In this document: in pieces, positions 25,772-36,400 of the stretch
How the letters are laid out: each line of letters opens with the position of its first letter
Numbering within the stretch: position 1 is the stretch's first letter
Assembly (NCBI GenBank): GCA_965262305.1
Contig: CBDHEY010000002.1
Coordinates: 1,302,001 to 1,366,000, forward strand
Direction of reading: 5' to 3'
DNA from: CBDHEY01 sp965262305
GTDB lineage: Bacteria; Pseudomonadota; Gammaproteobacteria; Pseudomonadales; Cellvibrionaceae
DNA: 64,000 nucleotides
Notes under the pieces: generated by a model
The model's database searches: none
Told to the model about the DNA's origin: nothing
What the model saw: the letters and a program-made list of their open reading frames with translations, nothing else
Position numbers and translations under genes: made by a program

Positions 25772-27517
25772 TCAGTTATTGAAATACAGTGGCTCAAGCA
25801 CATTATCTTGACTTTTCTGCGTGCGAGATTTGAGAATCTGCTTCAAAATACTTAATAGCTGTAGTCCTTCTGTAAAGTCTGATTTCGCACTGTCTCCATA
25901 GAGTTGATTGTCTATTGAAGTTAACAGGGTTTTTAAATCTTGATTTGAAAACTCATTGTTAAGCTCAATGAAGGTGACAGGACTGGGGCGTTTTAAATAT
26001 AGTTTTCCCCACTCGGCTAGTGCTTGTTTTATTTTTATCGCATCATTTTGAGAACATGCTTGCTCTAGCTGTTTAAACGTCTTTTTAAGTTCTTGTTGTT
26101 CGTTCGGTTCTTTCTCATCTTTTTTCTTATTGTCGGGTTGTCGATAAAAAGGATTAAATATAAGTGTGCCGATCCAAAGTAGGGCGAATAGAAAGGTCGC
26201 TACTTGCCATATCCATAGGTTTTCATTTTTGACATAAGTGACGTTTTCTTCAGAAATTTTTGGAATTCCATTATTTATGCTTTGCGTGTTTGCCGCTTGT
26301 GCATTTTGTATATTTGCGACTTCACCGCTTATATTGATAGTCTTCTCTGGTAGACGTGCATATTTCATGCGGTTTTCTTTGGTGTCCCACCACGGAATCT
26401 CAATTGCAGGAATCGTTATCTTGCCGGGTTCGGAAAAAACATAAGCTGCGCTTTCAACTCTTTTTGAAAACACGCCATCACTACCAGGGTTGTCTTCGAA
26501 AGAGGGTTGTTCGGTATAGGTTTTTATACCTGATTGCTGGCCACTTATTAATACATCTGGTAACTGAGAGGACATTAAACTATCTGCCAAAAGGGTAATC
26601 GTCCTTGTAATTGGTTCCCCAACATCAATTGACTCTATCTCTCCACTCCAAGATTCGGTGAGTTTTAGGCTTGTTGCAGGAAGCCAAGTTTTATCCGCCG
26701 GGAAAGCAGCTGGTTTTGGTTTAATTTCGATAGCTTTTTCCTGTGTCCTCAATCGACGAATTTCATACCTGCCTGTATCAAAAAAGGATCTCGGTCTTTG
26801 CGATGTTGCAACTTTTAGTTGCCAAGTTAAAGACGGAATTATTAGTTCACCGCTTTCTTGTGGGTAAATTGCGAAATTAAACTCAGCAACATTAAATACT
26901 TTTCCATCGATACTCCTTCTGAAACGGGCATCCTCTAATGGTTCTATTGTGGCGTTTTCAAGTTCGAGCGGCTGAGCATCTAAAGATTCTACATTGCGAG
27001 AATAGTAGAGGCGATGCTTAAGTATTATCTGTTCTTGTACGTAAACCGAAGGTTTTTCTACAAGTGTTTCGATAAAAATTTCTTTTAAATTACCTTGTGG
27101 TGCGGCGGTGGCTTTTGTGACATTTATTTCAATTGCATCGCTATAAAAGCCTAAATGATTAAATGATGGAATCAGTAATTTACCAGTGCGTTTTGGTGCT
27201 AATGAAATGGTCCACTCCGTATATGAATCAACTTTTCCATTCGCGTACTGAACTTGACTGCTCTGATGTTGAGATAGAACATCAAATTGTGATTCGAGTA
27301 AGGAAAAGTCTGGTTCTCCTTGATTGTTTTTATCAGAAAGACGAACTCGGAGAGTCAATGTTTCTTCAATTGATAAGGTTTGTCTGTCGACTTTTGCTGA
27401 AAGTTGTCCATATGCAACCTGGCTGTAAACCCCAAATAAAAGCCCCCCAAGTAGAAAAAATATTTTCGAGGAATAATTTACTATTTTCATCGGTATGATC
27501 ATCTTCATATTTACCAT
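25772..27517 (-). CDS. BatD-type aerotolerance protein
   Basis: The 581-residue protein is BatD-like (oxygen tolerance family): signal peptide ending near VAYGQ, then tandem immunoglobulin-like domains beginning LSAKVDRQTLSIEETLTLRVRLSD, a late membrane segment at about 430-450 (LWIWQVATFLFALLWIGTLIF), and a cytoplasmic, charged helical tail. It is last in the Bat operon. Its ATG lies inside the end of the previous gene (ATGGTAA overlap), indicating translational coupling; three more ATGs follow within ten codons, so the exact start is uncertain. The operon is thought to act in envelope stress or protein assembly, but the mechanism is not settled. Confidence 0.88.
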   Translation of the reverse strand: MVNMKMIIPMKIVNYSSKIFFLLGGLLFGVYSQVAYGQLSAKVDRQTLSIEETLTLRVRLSDKNNQGEPDFSLLESQFDVLSQHQSSQVQYANGKVDSYTEWTISLAPKRTGKLLIPSFNHLGFYSDAIEINVTKATAAPQGNLKEIFIETLVEKPSVYVQEQIILKHRLYYSRNVESLDAQPLELENATIEPLEDARFRRSIDGKVFNVAEFNFAIYPQESGELIIPSLTWQLKVATSQRPRSFFDTGRYEIRRLRTQEKAIEIKPKPAAFPADKTWLPATSLKLTESWSGEIESIDVGEPITRTITLLADSLMSSQLPDVLISGQQSGIKTYTEQPSFEDNPGSDGVFSKRVESAAYVFSEPGKITIPAIEIPWWDTKENRMKYARLPEKTINISGEVANIQNAQAANTQSINNGIPKISEENVTYVKNENLWIWQVATFLFALLWIGTLIFNPFYRQPDNKKKDEKEPNEQQELKKTFKQLEQACSQNDAIKIKQALAEWGKLYLKRPSPVTFIELNNEFSNQDLKTLLTSIDNQLYGDSAKSDFTEGLQLLSILKQILKSRTQKSQDNVLEPLYFNN

Positions 27518-29472
27518 CGCTCTTCATTTTGCCCATTTGGACGACGAAGAGTCATTTGGCTTTCTTGTTTTCTTTTTCGATATTCGTAATTAAATTTGTT
27601 TCTCATCAGTCCAGAGGGGTCGTCAGGTACTTTTCTTAGCCATTGTTCAAGGGCTTGTTGTTGTTCTGTTTTGGCCTCAATAGCTTGAGGTAATTGTGCC
27701 TGTTTTTGTTCTTCCGATCCTGACTCTTCTTGCGTCTTTTGAGCTAGTTGTTTTTCGGAATCTTCTTTTTGGTTCTTATTTTCCTCACCATTTTGGATCA
27801 AAGACTCCTCTTCTTCTTTCTTACCGTATTGATTCTCTAGCGCCTGTTCCTGCTCTGAATTTTGTTGTTCGTTCTGATTTGTTTGTTGAGTTTGGTTGGG
27901 ATCTTGATTTTCGTTGTTTTCAGATTGCTCACCTTGTGATTCACTATTTTGTGAATCTTGGTTTTGAGACTGATCTGCCGATTGTTGGTTTTGAGAGTCA
28001 CCGTTTTGCGATTGACTGTCTTGTGATTGGCTGTCTTGTGACTGCTCGTTGTCTTGATTTTGTTGTTGGTTATTTTGATCCTGGTTTTGATTTTGGTTTT
28101 GTTGCATTTTTTTTATTTTTTCGATTATATCGATGTTATGTCTCGCTTCTTCCAAGTCGGGATTTTTTTCAAGTGCTTTTTCATAGGCTTCTATGGCGCC
28201 ATCAAAGTCGCCTGTGTGTGCAAGGCTATTCCCAAGATTAAAAGCGTCAGTGTAAGAATCGCCAGTTTTAAAATGTTCAGCCGCTGATTCAAAATTTTTA
28301 TTCCTGTATTCGGATATGGCTTTCCAATCTTCGTTTTTAAATACTTCAGCGGCTTTTTCGGTGTCACCTTCTGAAAAAGCTTTCTGTCCTTGTTGATCTT
28401 GCGTTTGCCATAAGTCTTTCCACTCTAAGGCCAAGGTTTCTTTGGGTGTAAAACTTAATCCAACGAGAATACAAATTACCCAACCTTTGCGAAAGGATAG
28501 TGCTGCAAAAGGTAAAATAAGTAGCACTAGATAAGGGCCATACTCGACCCAAAGATCAAATTCTCGAGAAGTTTCTCGAGTAGATGATTTATCAGCATTT
28601 AAACTAAAAGAAGCAATTGTTCGAATATCGAGGTCATCATTTGACATAGGGACATATAGACCTTTTAATGCTATGGCTGTTTCACTCAATACCGCTTCAT
28701 CTAACTTAGCAACGATTATTTGATTGCGACCATCTCTTGCAAAGCCCCCATCGGGTAGCGGAATAGGTGCGCCTTCTCTTGTTCCTACGCCCCAAATCGT
28801 GACACGATGCGATGCGTTCTCTCGTTGGTTAGTGATTTCACTTACAGCATCGAGTGAGATTCCATCGGTTAAAATTAATATTTCACCGCGATCTACGCCC
28901 GAATCGCGCAACAATTTTAGTGCTTGTTCAAATGCCATTTCAATATTGCTACCTTTTGCTGGCATTATTTCTGGCGATAGCGCTGGTAGTAAGCTAATAA
29001 TGGTTTTCGTATCATCTGTTAGTGGGGTGACAACATGAGCTTCGCCTGAATAAGCGATTAAACCTGTGAGGCCTTCTTGTCGAGTATTTAACAAATCAAT
29101 TAACTTTAATCGTGAGCGAGAAAGACGAGAGGGTTTTACATCGGTCACGTTCATTGAAAGTGATAAATCCCAGATCACAACCAAGGATGAAACTTCTTCT
29201 GTAACGGGTTGAGGTCGTTTTTCCCAAGTTGGTCCGGCCATCGCAATACTTGCTAATATCCAAAGTATGATAAGACCGATAATCGGTATTCTGCTCACTT
29301 TTGAATGATGACCATCAATTAGAAAGGGGAGAAGGTTTTGATCAATTAATTTGTGCCATTGATTCGATTGGCTTTGTTTACGTAAAAATAAAAGCGGTAA
29401 CGTAATTCCAGGAATAATAAGTATTAACCATTCTGGTCGGATAAAATGAAAATTTGAAATGATTTGATCCAT
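27511..29472 (-). CDS. BatB/BatC-type protein: von Willebrand A domain plus TPR and Gln-rich tail
   Basis: The 653-residue protein fuses the BatB and BatC functions. A membrane segment near the N-terminus is followed by a VWA domain (about 85-290) with the metal site DLSLSM, a second membrane segment near residues 310-345, then TPR-like helices (TGDFDGAIEAYEKALEKNPDLEEARHNI, about 415-450). After these comes a long low-complexity tail of Gln, Asn, Ser, Glu and Asp (about 455-600), and finally an Arg-rich end. It sits in the inner membrane with the VWA domain probably on one face with BatA. The tail is unusually long. It overlaps batD by seven bases. Confidence 0.88.
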   Translation of the reverse strand: MDQIISNFHFIRPEWLILIIPGITLPLLFLRKQSQSNQWHKLIDQNLLPFLIDGHHSKVSRIPIIGLIILWILASIAMAGPTWEKRPQPVTEEVSSLVVIWDLSLSMNVTDVKPSRLSRSRLKLIDLLNTRQEGLTGLIAYSGEAHVVTPLTDDTKTIISLLPALSPEIMPAKGSNIEMAFEQALKLLRDSGVDRGEILILTDGISLDAVSEITNQRENASHRVTIWGVGTREGAPIPLPDGGFARDGRNQIIVAKLDEAVLSETAIALKGLYVPMSNDDLDIRTIASFSLNADKSSTRETSREFDLWVEYGPYLVLLILPFAALSFRKGWVICILVGLSFTPKETLALEWKDLWQTQDQQGQKAFSEGDTEKAAEVFKNEDWKAISEYRNKNFESAAEHFKTGDSYTDAFNLGNSLAHTGDFDGAIEAYEKALEKNPDLEEARHNIDIIEKIKKMQQNQNQNQDQNNQQQNQDNEQSQDSQSQDSQSQNGDSQNQQSADQSQNQDSQNSESQGEQSENNENQDPNQTQQTNQNEQQNSEQEQALENQYGKKEEEESLIQNGEENKNQKEDSEKQLAQKTQEESGSEEQKQAQLPQAIEAKTEQQQALEQWLRKVPDDPSGLMRNKFNYEYRKRKQESQMTLRRPNGQNEERW

Positions 29473-29499
29473 TTTTTTACCTAAACGATCCGCACTGGA

Positions 29500-30516
29500 T
29501 TAACCTAAATGGGGTTTCAGTTGGTTTGGCAATACATTTAAAACTAGAGCAGTTAGACTTAGTATTAGAGCAATTCCCAACGGCCAGTAAAATAGGGCAG
29601 CAATGGGTCTGAAAGTTTCCGCGTCTTGTTTTACCGGTTCTAGTTTGTCTAGTTCCGCATAAATTGTCGCGAGTTCTTTGGGATCTCTTGCTCTAAAATA
29701 TAATCCACCAGTGGTTTCAGCGATGTAGTTTAGGGTGTCTTCATCAAGGTCTGCCGAAGGGTTAACGCGACGATTGAACGAACCAAAAAAACCGCCACGT
29801 ACAACCATTTCGTTGGCACCAACACCAACGGTATATATTTTGATACCCGCCTGTTTCGCCAAGTCAGCAGCTTGTCTCGGCGCGACCTCTCCGGCAGTAT
29901 TTGCTCCATCAGTTAACAAGATAAGAACTCTTTGGGATTCTGGTCGATCTTTTAAGCGTTTTATCGCTAAGCCTATGGCGTCCCCAATCGCTGTTTTCTC
30001 TCCTGCGAATCCCACACGAGTTTCTTGCAAGAGTTGATTAACGGTTTGTCGATCGAACGTAAGAGGAGCTTGTAAGTAAGCATTGGTACCAAAAAGGATT
30101 AAACCTAAGCGATCACTTTCACGACGTTTTAAAAACTCACCCACTACGTATTTAACAACTCGGATACGCTCTATTTGTTGGTTCTCGACAATCATGTCTG
30201 CGGTTTGCATACTGCCAGAGATATCTACCGCTACCAAGAGATCTCTCCCGCTCGTGGGTAAATTGATTGGGTCGCCGATCCATTGTGGACGTGCTGCCGA
30301 GCTAACAAGTAAAAGCCAAATTAAACAAAGAAATACTAGCGAAATTATGTTCTGATTGATGATATTACTCGGATTTGTGTGCAAGGCAGAGGTGACTCTT
30401 TGATAAAAAGGCACCACAAGAGAGGCTTCTTCTTTTTTAGCTCGCGGAAGAAGTAAATAAACCAACAGCGGAACTGGTAATGCAAAAAAAACCCAAGGCC
30501 ATTCAAACTGTAGCAT
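29500..30516 (-). CDS. BatA-type von Willebrand A domain protein
   Basis: The 338-residue protein has two N-terminal membrane segments (about 8-25 and 58-78), a VWA domain with an intact MIDAS motif DISGSM near residue 95 and the later TDGANTAGE, and a C-terminal membrane segment (about 310-330). This is the BatA layout. The ATG lies 14 bases inside the end of the upstream DUF4381 gene, so the two are translationally coupled. The MIDAS site suggests metal-dependent binding to a partner, possibly the neighbouring VWA protein or the MoxR ATPase. Confidence 0.92.
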   Translation of the reverse strand: MLQFEWPWVFFALPVPLLVYLLLPRAKKEEASLVVPFYQRVTSALHTNPSNIINQNIISLVFLCLIWLLLVSSAARPQWIGDPINLPTSGRDLLVAVDISGSMQTADMIVENQQIERIRVVKYVVGEFLKRRESDRLGLILFGTNAYLQAPLTFDRQTVNQLLQETRVGFAGEKTAIGDAIGLAIKRLKDRPESQRVLILLTDGANTAGEVAPRQAADLAKQAGIKIYTVGVGANEMVVRGGFFGSFNRRVNPSADLDEDTLNYIAETTGGLYFRARDPKELATIYAELDKLEPVKQDAETFRPIAALFYWPLGIALILSLTALVLNVLPNQLKPHLG

Positions 30517-31231
30517 GAGCCGATTCCTGCTGGTAATTGTTCTGTCTATTAAAGAGTATCTTTGTTAATACTTTTGAATCACATTGATTGATCCATTTTT
30601 TAGCAAACTCAAAGAGTTGATACATGTCTTTTTCGTCTAGTGCTGTTTGATCTTCGTTACTATAAAGTGATCTATCCACTTTATCTCCGATCGCAGTGAA
30701 GTCGGATTTAGATTTTATTGAACAGGCTAGCAATATTAAGAATTCGCTGCCATGTAAACGGGATATTTGAGATCGCGTTTCCCTTTGCCCTGTTAAACTT
30801 GTCTTTTTTAATAAACTTAACAAGTTTACAATGATTTCTCGCTGCGGTTTTTCTTTGCGTTGAGTTTCAATTGCCCTTAACTCTTTAAGGGCAAGCCTTT
30901 TATATTTTTCTCGAATGTGCTTTTTTCTTAAAAAATGAATGCTTCCCATTATGATAGAAATAATGAGTACAATTAAAATCCACCACCCCGCGGCAAGTGG
31001 CCACAAACCTATAGGGTCGGGCGTTTTCACATCGTGAAGCTGGGCAAGTAGTGTTTGAATTGGATCTTGCTGTCCTTGCAGCGACGGCATCTGTCCATTT
31101 GGAATTTGGGCCGTTGATCCTGGCTGTGAATGCATTAGTTGCGGATCATTCAACAACCTTTTGAGCTGTTCTTCATCTATTTGAAAAGCATTATCCGGTA
31201 TTGATGGGTTAGCGATGTCATTATCTGCCAT
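30503..31231 (-). CDS. DUF4381-family membrane protein
   Basis: From ATG 31231 the protein has 242 residues: a Gln/Pro-rich N-terminal stretch (SQPGSTAQIPNGQMPSLQGQQDP), the conserved LHDVKTPDPIGLWPLAAGWWIL leading into one membrane segment (about 83-103), and a cytoplasmic helical domain. DPIGLWPLAPGWW-type sequence is the signature of DUF4381, always found within Bat/MoxR operons. ATG 31231 has GGTGGAG at a good distance; a GTG four codons upstream has no ribosome site. It overlaps the genes on both sides. Confidence 0.85.
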   Translation of the reverse strand: MADNDIANPSIPDNAFQIDEEQLKRLLNDPQLMHSQPGSTAQIPNGQMPSLQGQQDPIQTLLAQLHDVKTPDPIGLWPLAAGWWILIVLIISIIMGSIHFLRKKHIREKYKRLALKELRAIETQRKEKPQREIIVNLLSLLKKTSLTGQRETRSQISRLHGSEFLILLACSIKSKSDFTAIGDKVDRSLYSNEDQTALDEKDMYQLFEFAKKWINQCDSKVLTKILFNRQNNYQQESAHATV

Positions 31232-32237
31232 GCTTGGCTCCACCTAAACTCAAGCTTTTACCTTTGGATTTATGAGTAGAAAAAAGATCGATAACAATGT
31301 CTTTTGCGGATTCGGAAGAATTTAAAGATCCAAATTGAATACCCAATTTATTGGCGTCTTCTAGGATATGCGAGACAATTTGTGAAAAGCTATCTTTGTA
31401 TTCGCTAGAAAATTTTTGTGTTGCTGCTTCAAGATTCGTTTTTTGGGTGCCATCACTAATTGTTAAACTTTTAGCGTAAGGCAGGACTTTCTCTAGTTGG
31501 TCATAGACATGAAGCAAAGTGATATCTGTATGTCTTGAAATAATTGATAGCGGCTCCGCACACTCCTTGTTGTAATCATGAAAATCGCTAATAATAAAAA
31601 TTGAACTACCAGGTTTAGCGACTCTTCTAAGGTCGTTTAGCATTTCCTTTAGGCTAAATTGCATATTGATTGCAATTGGTGACGAGAGTTTTCGGTTGTA
31701 TTCATTTAGTAAATTTAAAAGTGCTAGTTGCGCGTGTTTACCGCGCCTTGCTCTTGCGTCCGACTTATTATTATCGGAAAAAATCAAAGCACCAATGCGA
31801 TCGTTGTTCTGAAGTGCAATCCAACCAATTGCAGCAGCGAGTTCTGCCGTTAGTACAGATTTGAACTGTGTATGACTACCGAAAAACATAGGTGAGCGTT
31901 GATCGACCAAAATAAATACGGGACGTTCGCGTTCTTCTTGAAATAGCTTGGTGTAGGGTTTTTGGGTTCTCGCGGTGACGCGCCAATCAATATTTCGTAT
32001 GTCATCACCCGCCTGATAGCGGCGAACCTCGGCAAAGTCCATTCCTCGACCACGAAATGAGGTTTTTGAAACGCCATCTAGTAAGGCTGTGCTTTTTTTA
32101 TTGGCTTCAAGTGTTAGATCTTTACAAACCAATCGCAGATTAAGCATATCTTCAATAGAGACATAAACGCCGCTGGTATCCTTTTCTCGCCTGGAAAAAC
32201 TATTTTTGATTATTTTGCTTGGGTTAAACGCCGCCAT
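31221..32237 (-). CDS. DUF58 domain protein
   Basis: This 338-residue protein carries the DUF58 signature GRGMDFAEVRRYQAGDDIRNIDWRVTAR split over residues 55-85, followed by PYTKLFQEERERPVFILVDQ, which begins a VWA-like fold with degenerate metal site. Unlike many DUF58 proteins it lacks the two N-terminal membrane segments, so it is likely cytoplasmic. DUF58 genes nearly always follow moxR genes and are assumed to be their substrates or adaptors. It is 27 bases downstream of the MoxR gene and overlaps the DUF4381 gene. Confidence 0.9.
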   Translation of the reverse strand: MAAFNPSKIIKNSFSRREKDTSGVYVSIEDMLNLRLVCKDLTLEANKKSTALLDGVSKTSFRGRGMDFAEVRRYQAGDDIRNIDWRVTARTQKPYTKLFQEERERPVFILVDQRSPMFFGSHTQFKSVLTAELAAAIGWIALQNNDRIGALIFSDNNKSDARARRGKHAQLALLNLLNEYNRKLSSPIAINMQFSLKEMLNDLRRVAKPGSSIFIISDFHDYNKECAEPLSIISRHTDITLLHVYDQLEKVLPYAKSLTISDGTQKTNLEAATQKFSSEYKDSFSQIVSHILEDANKLGIQFGSLNSSESAKDIVIDLFSTHKSKGKSLSLGGAKHGR

Positions 32238-32264
32238 TTGACTGACTCAGAGAAGCTCTCTCAA

Positions 32265-33230
32265 TTATATTGCAGGAACCACAGAAAGCAGATCATCAAT
32301 AATGGCATCAGGTGTTTTACCACTTGCCTCTGCTTCAAAACTCAGAATAAGCCTGTGTCGAAATACATCGTGAATCACGGTTTGAACATCATCTGGGCTG
32401 ACAAAATCTCGACCACTTAAGTAAGCGTGTGCTCTTGCGCATCGATCCAAGCTGATAGTGGCGCGAGGACTAACACCATATTCGATCCAACGGCTTAAGT
32501 CTTGACCATAGTTTGTAGGGTTTCGAGTAGCATTAGTAAGTTGAACCACGTATTCTTCGACGCTATCAGCCATGTGTATGTTTAATGCTGCTTCCCGAGC
32601 ACTAAAAATGGTGTTTTGGGTAACAATTTCGTCTAAATCAACTCTTTCTCCGGAAATACTGGCTTCATTTCGGCTAAGCGCAAGAATTTGTTTTTCTGCT
32701 TCGGCGCTTGGAAAGTCCACTGTGACATGCATTAAAAACCGGTCTAGCTGCGCTTCTGGTAAAGGGTAGGTTCCTTCTTGCTCAATTGGGTTTTGAGTGG
32801 CCATTACCAAGAAAAGCTCAGGAAGTTTATAGGTTGACTTGCCAACACTAATTTGTCTTTCTGCCATGGCTTCCAGCAAGGCTGATTGAACTTTTGCTGG
32901 TGCCCGGTTTATCTCATCTGCTAGGACGAGGTTATGGAAAATTGGACCTTGTTGGAACTCAAATGTGCCATTTTCAGGGCGATAAATATCTGTTCCAGTA
33001 ACATCAGAAGGTAATAGATCTGGTGTAAATTGCACCCGGTGAAAGTCACCTTCAATACCTTCTGAGAGAGTTTTAATGGCTTTTGTTTTCGCGAGTCCTG
33101 GCGCTCCTTCTACAAGGAGATGCCCGTCGGCTATTAAGGCCATGAGTAGCCTATCAACTAATTTAGGCTGTCCAACGATTTGGCTTTGTAGCCAGTTACT
33201 CAGGTCTTGTAGTGCAGCAAGCTCAGACAT
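32265..33230 (-). CDS. MoxR-type AAA+ ATPase
   Basis: The 321-residue protein is a MoxR AAA+ ATPase and the first gene of the operon. The Walker A motif is GAPGLAKT near residue 39, Walker B is LADEINRAPAKVQSALLEAMAERQ, sensor 1 is VMATQNPIEQEGTYPLPEAQLDRF and the lid has SPRATISLDRCARAHA. MoxR ATPases act as chaperones that remodel VWA-domain partners, here BatA and BatB. The operon promoter should lie in 33231-33422, divergent from the glutamate dehydrogenase gene. Confidence 0.95.
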   Translation of the reverse strand: MSELAALQDLSNWLQSQIVGQPKLVDRLLMALIADGHLLVEGAPGLAKTKAIKTLSEGIEGDFHRVQFTPDLLPSDVTGTDIYRPENGTFEFQQGPIFHNLVLADEINRAPAKVQSALLEAMAERQISVGKSTYKLPELFLVMATQNPIEQEGTYPLPEAQLDRFLMHVTVDFPSAEAEKQILALSRNEASISGERVDLDEIVTQNTIFSAREAALNIHMADSVEEYVVQLTNATRNPTNYGQDLSRWIEYGVSPRATISLDRCARAHAYLSGRDFVSPDDVQTVIHDVFRHRLILSFEAEASGKTPDAIIDDLLSVVPAI

Positions 33231-33422
33231 TAATTCTTATACCAAGTTGTTCAAAAGGATTACAAAGTGACTGATTTTTATAGTTTTAACAGAAAGAATT
33301 TATAGGGCGATAGACAGTAGTGACGAGCCCTAGTTCCCCAAAACTAAGCTATGCTTATGTATGGGCATTTATATCATTAATCAATGGTTAGATTATTATA
33401 ATTTTAATTCGAGGAATAAGCC

Positions 33423-36400
33423 TTGGAAATTATCGCTTCATATATTCACGATCGTGAAGAATTTATCTTTATATTAGAGCCAGAAATCGAAAAGCGGTTT
33501 GGACCGTTCAAAAATGATGCCTTTTCTCATTTCTTACGCTGTTACTTGATGGGCTTTCCATTGGAAGAATGGGTTGGTAGGGAGATAAGTGACTTAGGGA
33601 GTTTTATTTATGGTCAGTGGTTAACTATTCAGCATTGCCCAAAAGACACGCCTGAAGTGAAGGTTTTTAATCCAAGTTTGGATGAACAAGGTTGGTTATG
33701 CGGTCGAACAGTCGTAGCGGTATTGCAAAGAGACATGCCTTTTTTAGTCGATTCACTGCGTATTGGCTTACAACGAAAGGACATGCAGATCCATGTTGTT
33801 TATAGCTGCGTGATGAATATTGCCAGGGATGATAATGAAGTCCCTGTTGATGTAGCAAGTGGTCAAGAGCCTGTATCTGAACTACCGGAAAACATAAAGC
33901 AAAGCAAAGAAGCATTAATTTATATTGAAATTAGTCTTCATACGGATCCGAGTGATCTAGTCGACATTAAGCAATCGCTAGAAGTGATTCTAACGGATGT
34001 ATCGAGCGCTGTTGACAGCTATGCGGAGGTGAGAGAAAAGCTCGCCGATGGCATTAGCTCTTTTATTTCTTTAAATGGCAAAAAAGGTGTTCGCCCTGAA
34101 GAAGATTCAGATGAATGTGTTAACTTTTTACAATGGCTTTCCGAGTCTCATTTTACTTTTCTTGGCTTTCGTGAATTTGATTACATTAGAGAAGAAAAGA
34201 AATCTGGGCTTGCAGAAAATTTAGCTTCCCGTTTAGGTGTCTTTAAGCAAATAGATCCAAAACAAAATTTTATTGCCGAAGATAACTTCAATGAAGGCGC
34301 AAAAAGCTTCTACAATAGTGAGGCTTTGATTTGTTTTTCTAAATCCTCAACGCGCTGCAACGTACATCGTGATGTTTATCCCGATTATGTTGTGATAAAA
34401 AAATTAGATTCAGATGGCAATATCACTGGGGAACTGAGATTTTTAGGTTTATATACTTATTCTGTTTTCAGTACCTCACCAAAAGCAATTCCGATACTGC
34501 GTGAAAAAATGCAGTCTTTGATTGAAATGTCTGCTTTAGATCCAGGTAGTCATAGTGGCAAACATTTTATTCGAGTCATAGAAAACTACCCTAAGGAAGA
34601 ATTGTTTCAGTCGGATATTCGGTCCTTGTTTTCTAACATTTCTAACATAGCTACCATTAACGAACGCCATGTAGTTCGGTTGATTCTTAGGGAAGACCCT
34701 TTTGGAAGCTTCGTTAATTGTATGGTCTACATACCAAGAGACGTTTACAGTACAAGAATTAGAATTAAGATAGAGGGAATTCTTAGTTCCGCGCTTTCTG
34801 CAGAACGCTGTGATTCCATGACATTCTTCTCTGAATCCATATTAGCGCGAGCACAATTTGTTTTTAAGGTTGATCCTGATTTTAAAAATGCTATAGATAT
34901 CAAAAAAATTGAATCACAAATTCTGAACTTAACAAAAAATTGGGATGAATATCTGCAAACTGGCTTAATTGATTCGCATGGTGAAGCCGTGGGTATTAGT
35001 TTTTTTAATAAATACAAGCAGGCATTTCCCCAAGGATATCAGGATAATTACGACCCTAGAGTTGCAGTGAGTGATATTTCTTTATTGGAAGAATTAACAC
35101 CAGAAAATCCGATTGCAATGCATTTGTATCAGCCGGCCGGTAGCGAGCACTATGAAGTTAGATTTAAGGTGTTTCATCTTAACTCACCAATTGAGCTTTC
35201 AGATGTCGTACCTATTTTAGAAAATCTTGGCTTACGTGTGCTTGGAGAAAACCCTTTCAAGATCAATATGAAGAATGGAGATGTGGTTTGGTTAAATGAC
35301 TTTGATTTAGCTTTTGCACTTAAGTTAAATTTGGATATCAATAGCGTACGTCAAAACTTTGAATTAGCCTTTGCCAAAGTATGGTCTGGTGAACTAGAGA
35401 GTGACCCGTTTAATCGTTTGGTATTGGCATCACGGTTAAATTGGCGAGAAGTCTCGTTGTTACGCGCCTACGCAGGATATTTAAAGCAAATTACGTTTAA
35501 CTCAACAAAAGAATTTATTGCAAATACTCTCGTACATCACGTCGATATTACCCGAAATCTAATTGCGCTTTTTAAAGCGAGTTTTGAACCTCGATTACAG
35601 AAAAATCATAAAAGTTATGAAGAAAGAACTGATCGTTTGCGATCAAAGATTACAAAGGGATTAGATGAAGTTACAAATTTAAACGAGGATTTGGTGTTGC
35701 GTCGATATTTGGATATGTTCAATGCAACATTGCGAACTAATTATTTTCAAAAATCTGGCGATAGCGACAAAGATTATATCTCGATTAAGTTTAGCCCACG
35801 AGATATATCAGGTATTCCTGAACCAAGGCCAATGTTTGAAATTTATGTTTATTCGCCTCGTGTCGAAGGTGTTCATTTAAGGGGTGGAAAAGTAGCAAGA
35901 GGTGGCCTACGTTGGTCTGATCGGAATCAAGATTTCCGAACAGAAGTTTTGGGTTTGGTTAAAGCACAGCAGGTTAAAAATGCAGTAATTGTGCCGAATG
36001 GCGCTAAAGGAGGTTTTGTAGCGAAACAACTCAAAAAAGAATGGAGTCGAGATGAATTTTTTGCCGAAGGAATTAATTGCTATAAAATTTTTATTAAGGG
36101 GTTATTAGATATAACTGATAACCTAGTTGATGGAAATATTGTGCCGCCAGAAGATGTTGTTCGCCGGGACGACGACGACCCTTATTTAGTTGTTGCGGCC
36201 GATAAGGGTACAGCAACCTTCTCAGATATTGCCAATGAAATTTCAATCGAATACGGCCACTGGCTGGGAGATGCATTCGCATCTGGAGGAAGCCAGGGTT
36301 ACGATCACAAAGGAATGGGTATCACTGCCAAAGGTGCTTGGGTATCCGTGCAACGTCATTTCAGAGAAAAAGGAATTGATGTGCAGTCGGAAGACTTTAC

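Noticed and set aside
27696..28241. Long open frame on the plus strand opposite the Gln-rich tail of the BatB/BatC gene
   Set aside because: It is the antisense of a repetitive CAA/CAG-rich coding region, is full of Phe/Leu/Val and has no ribosome site; a shadow of the real gene.
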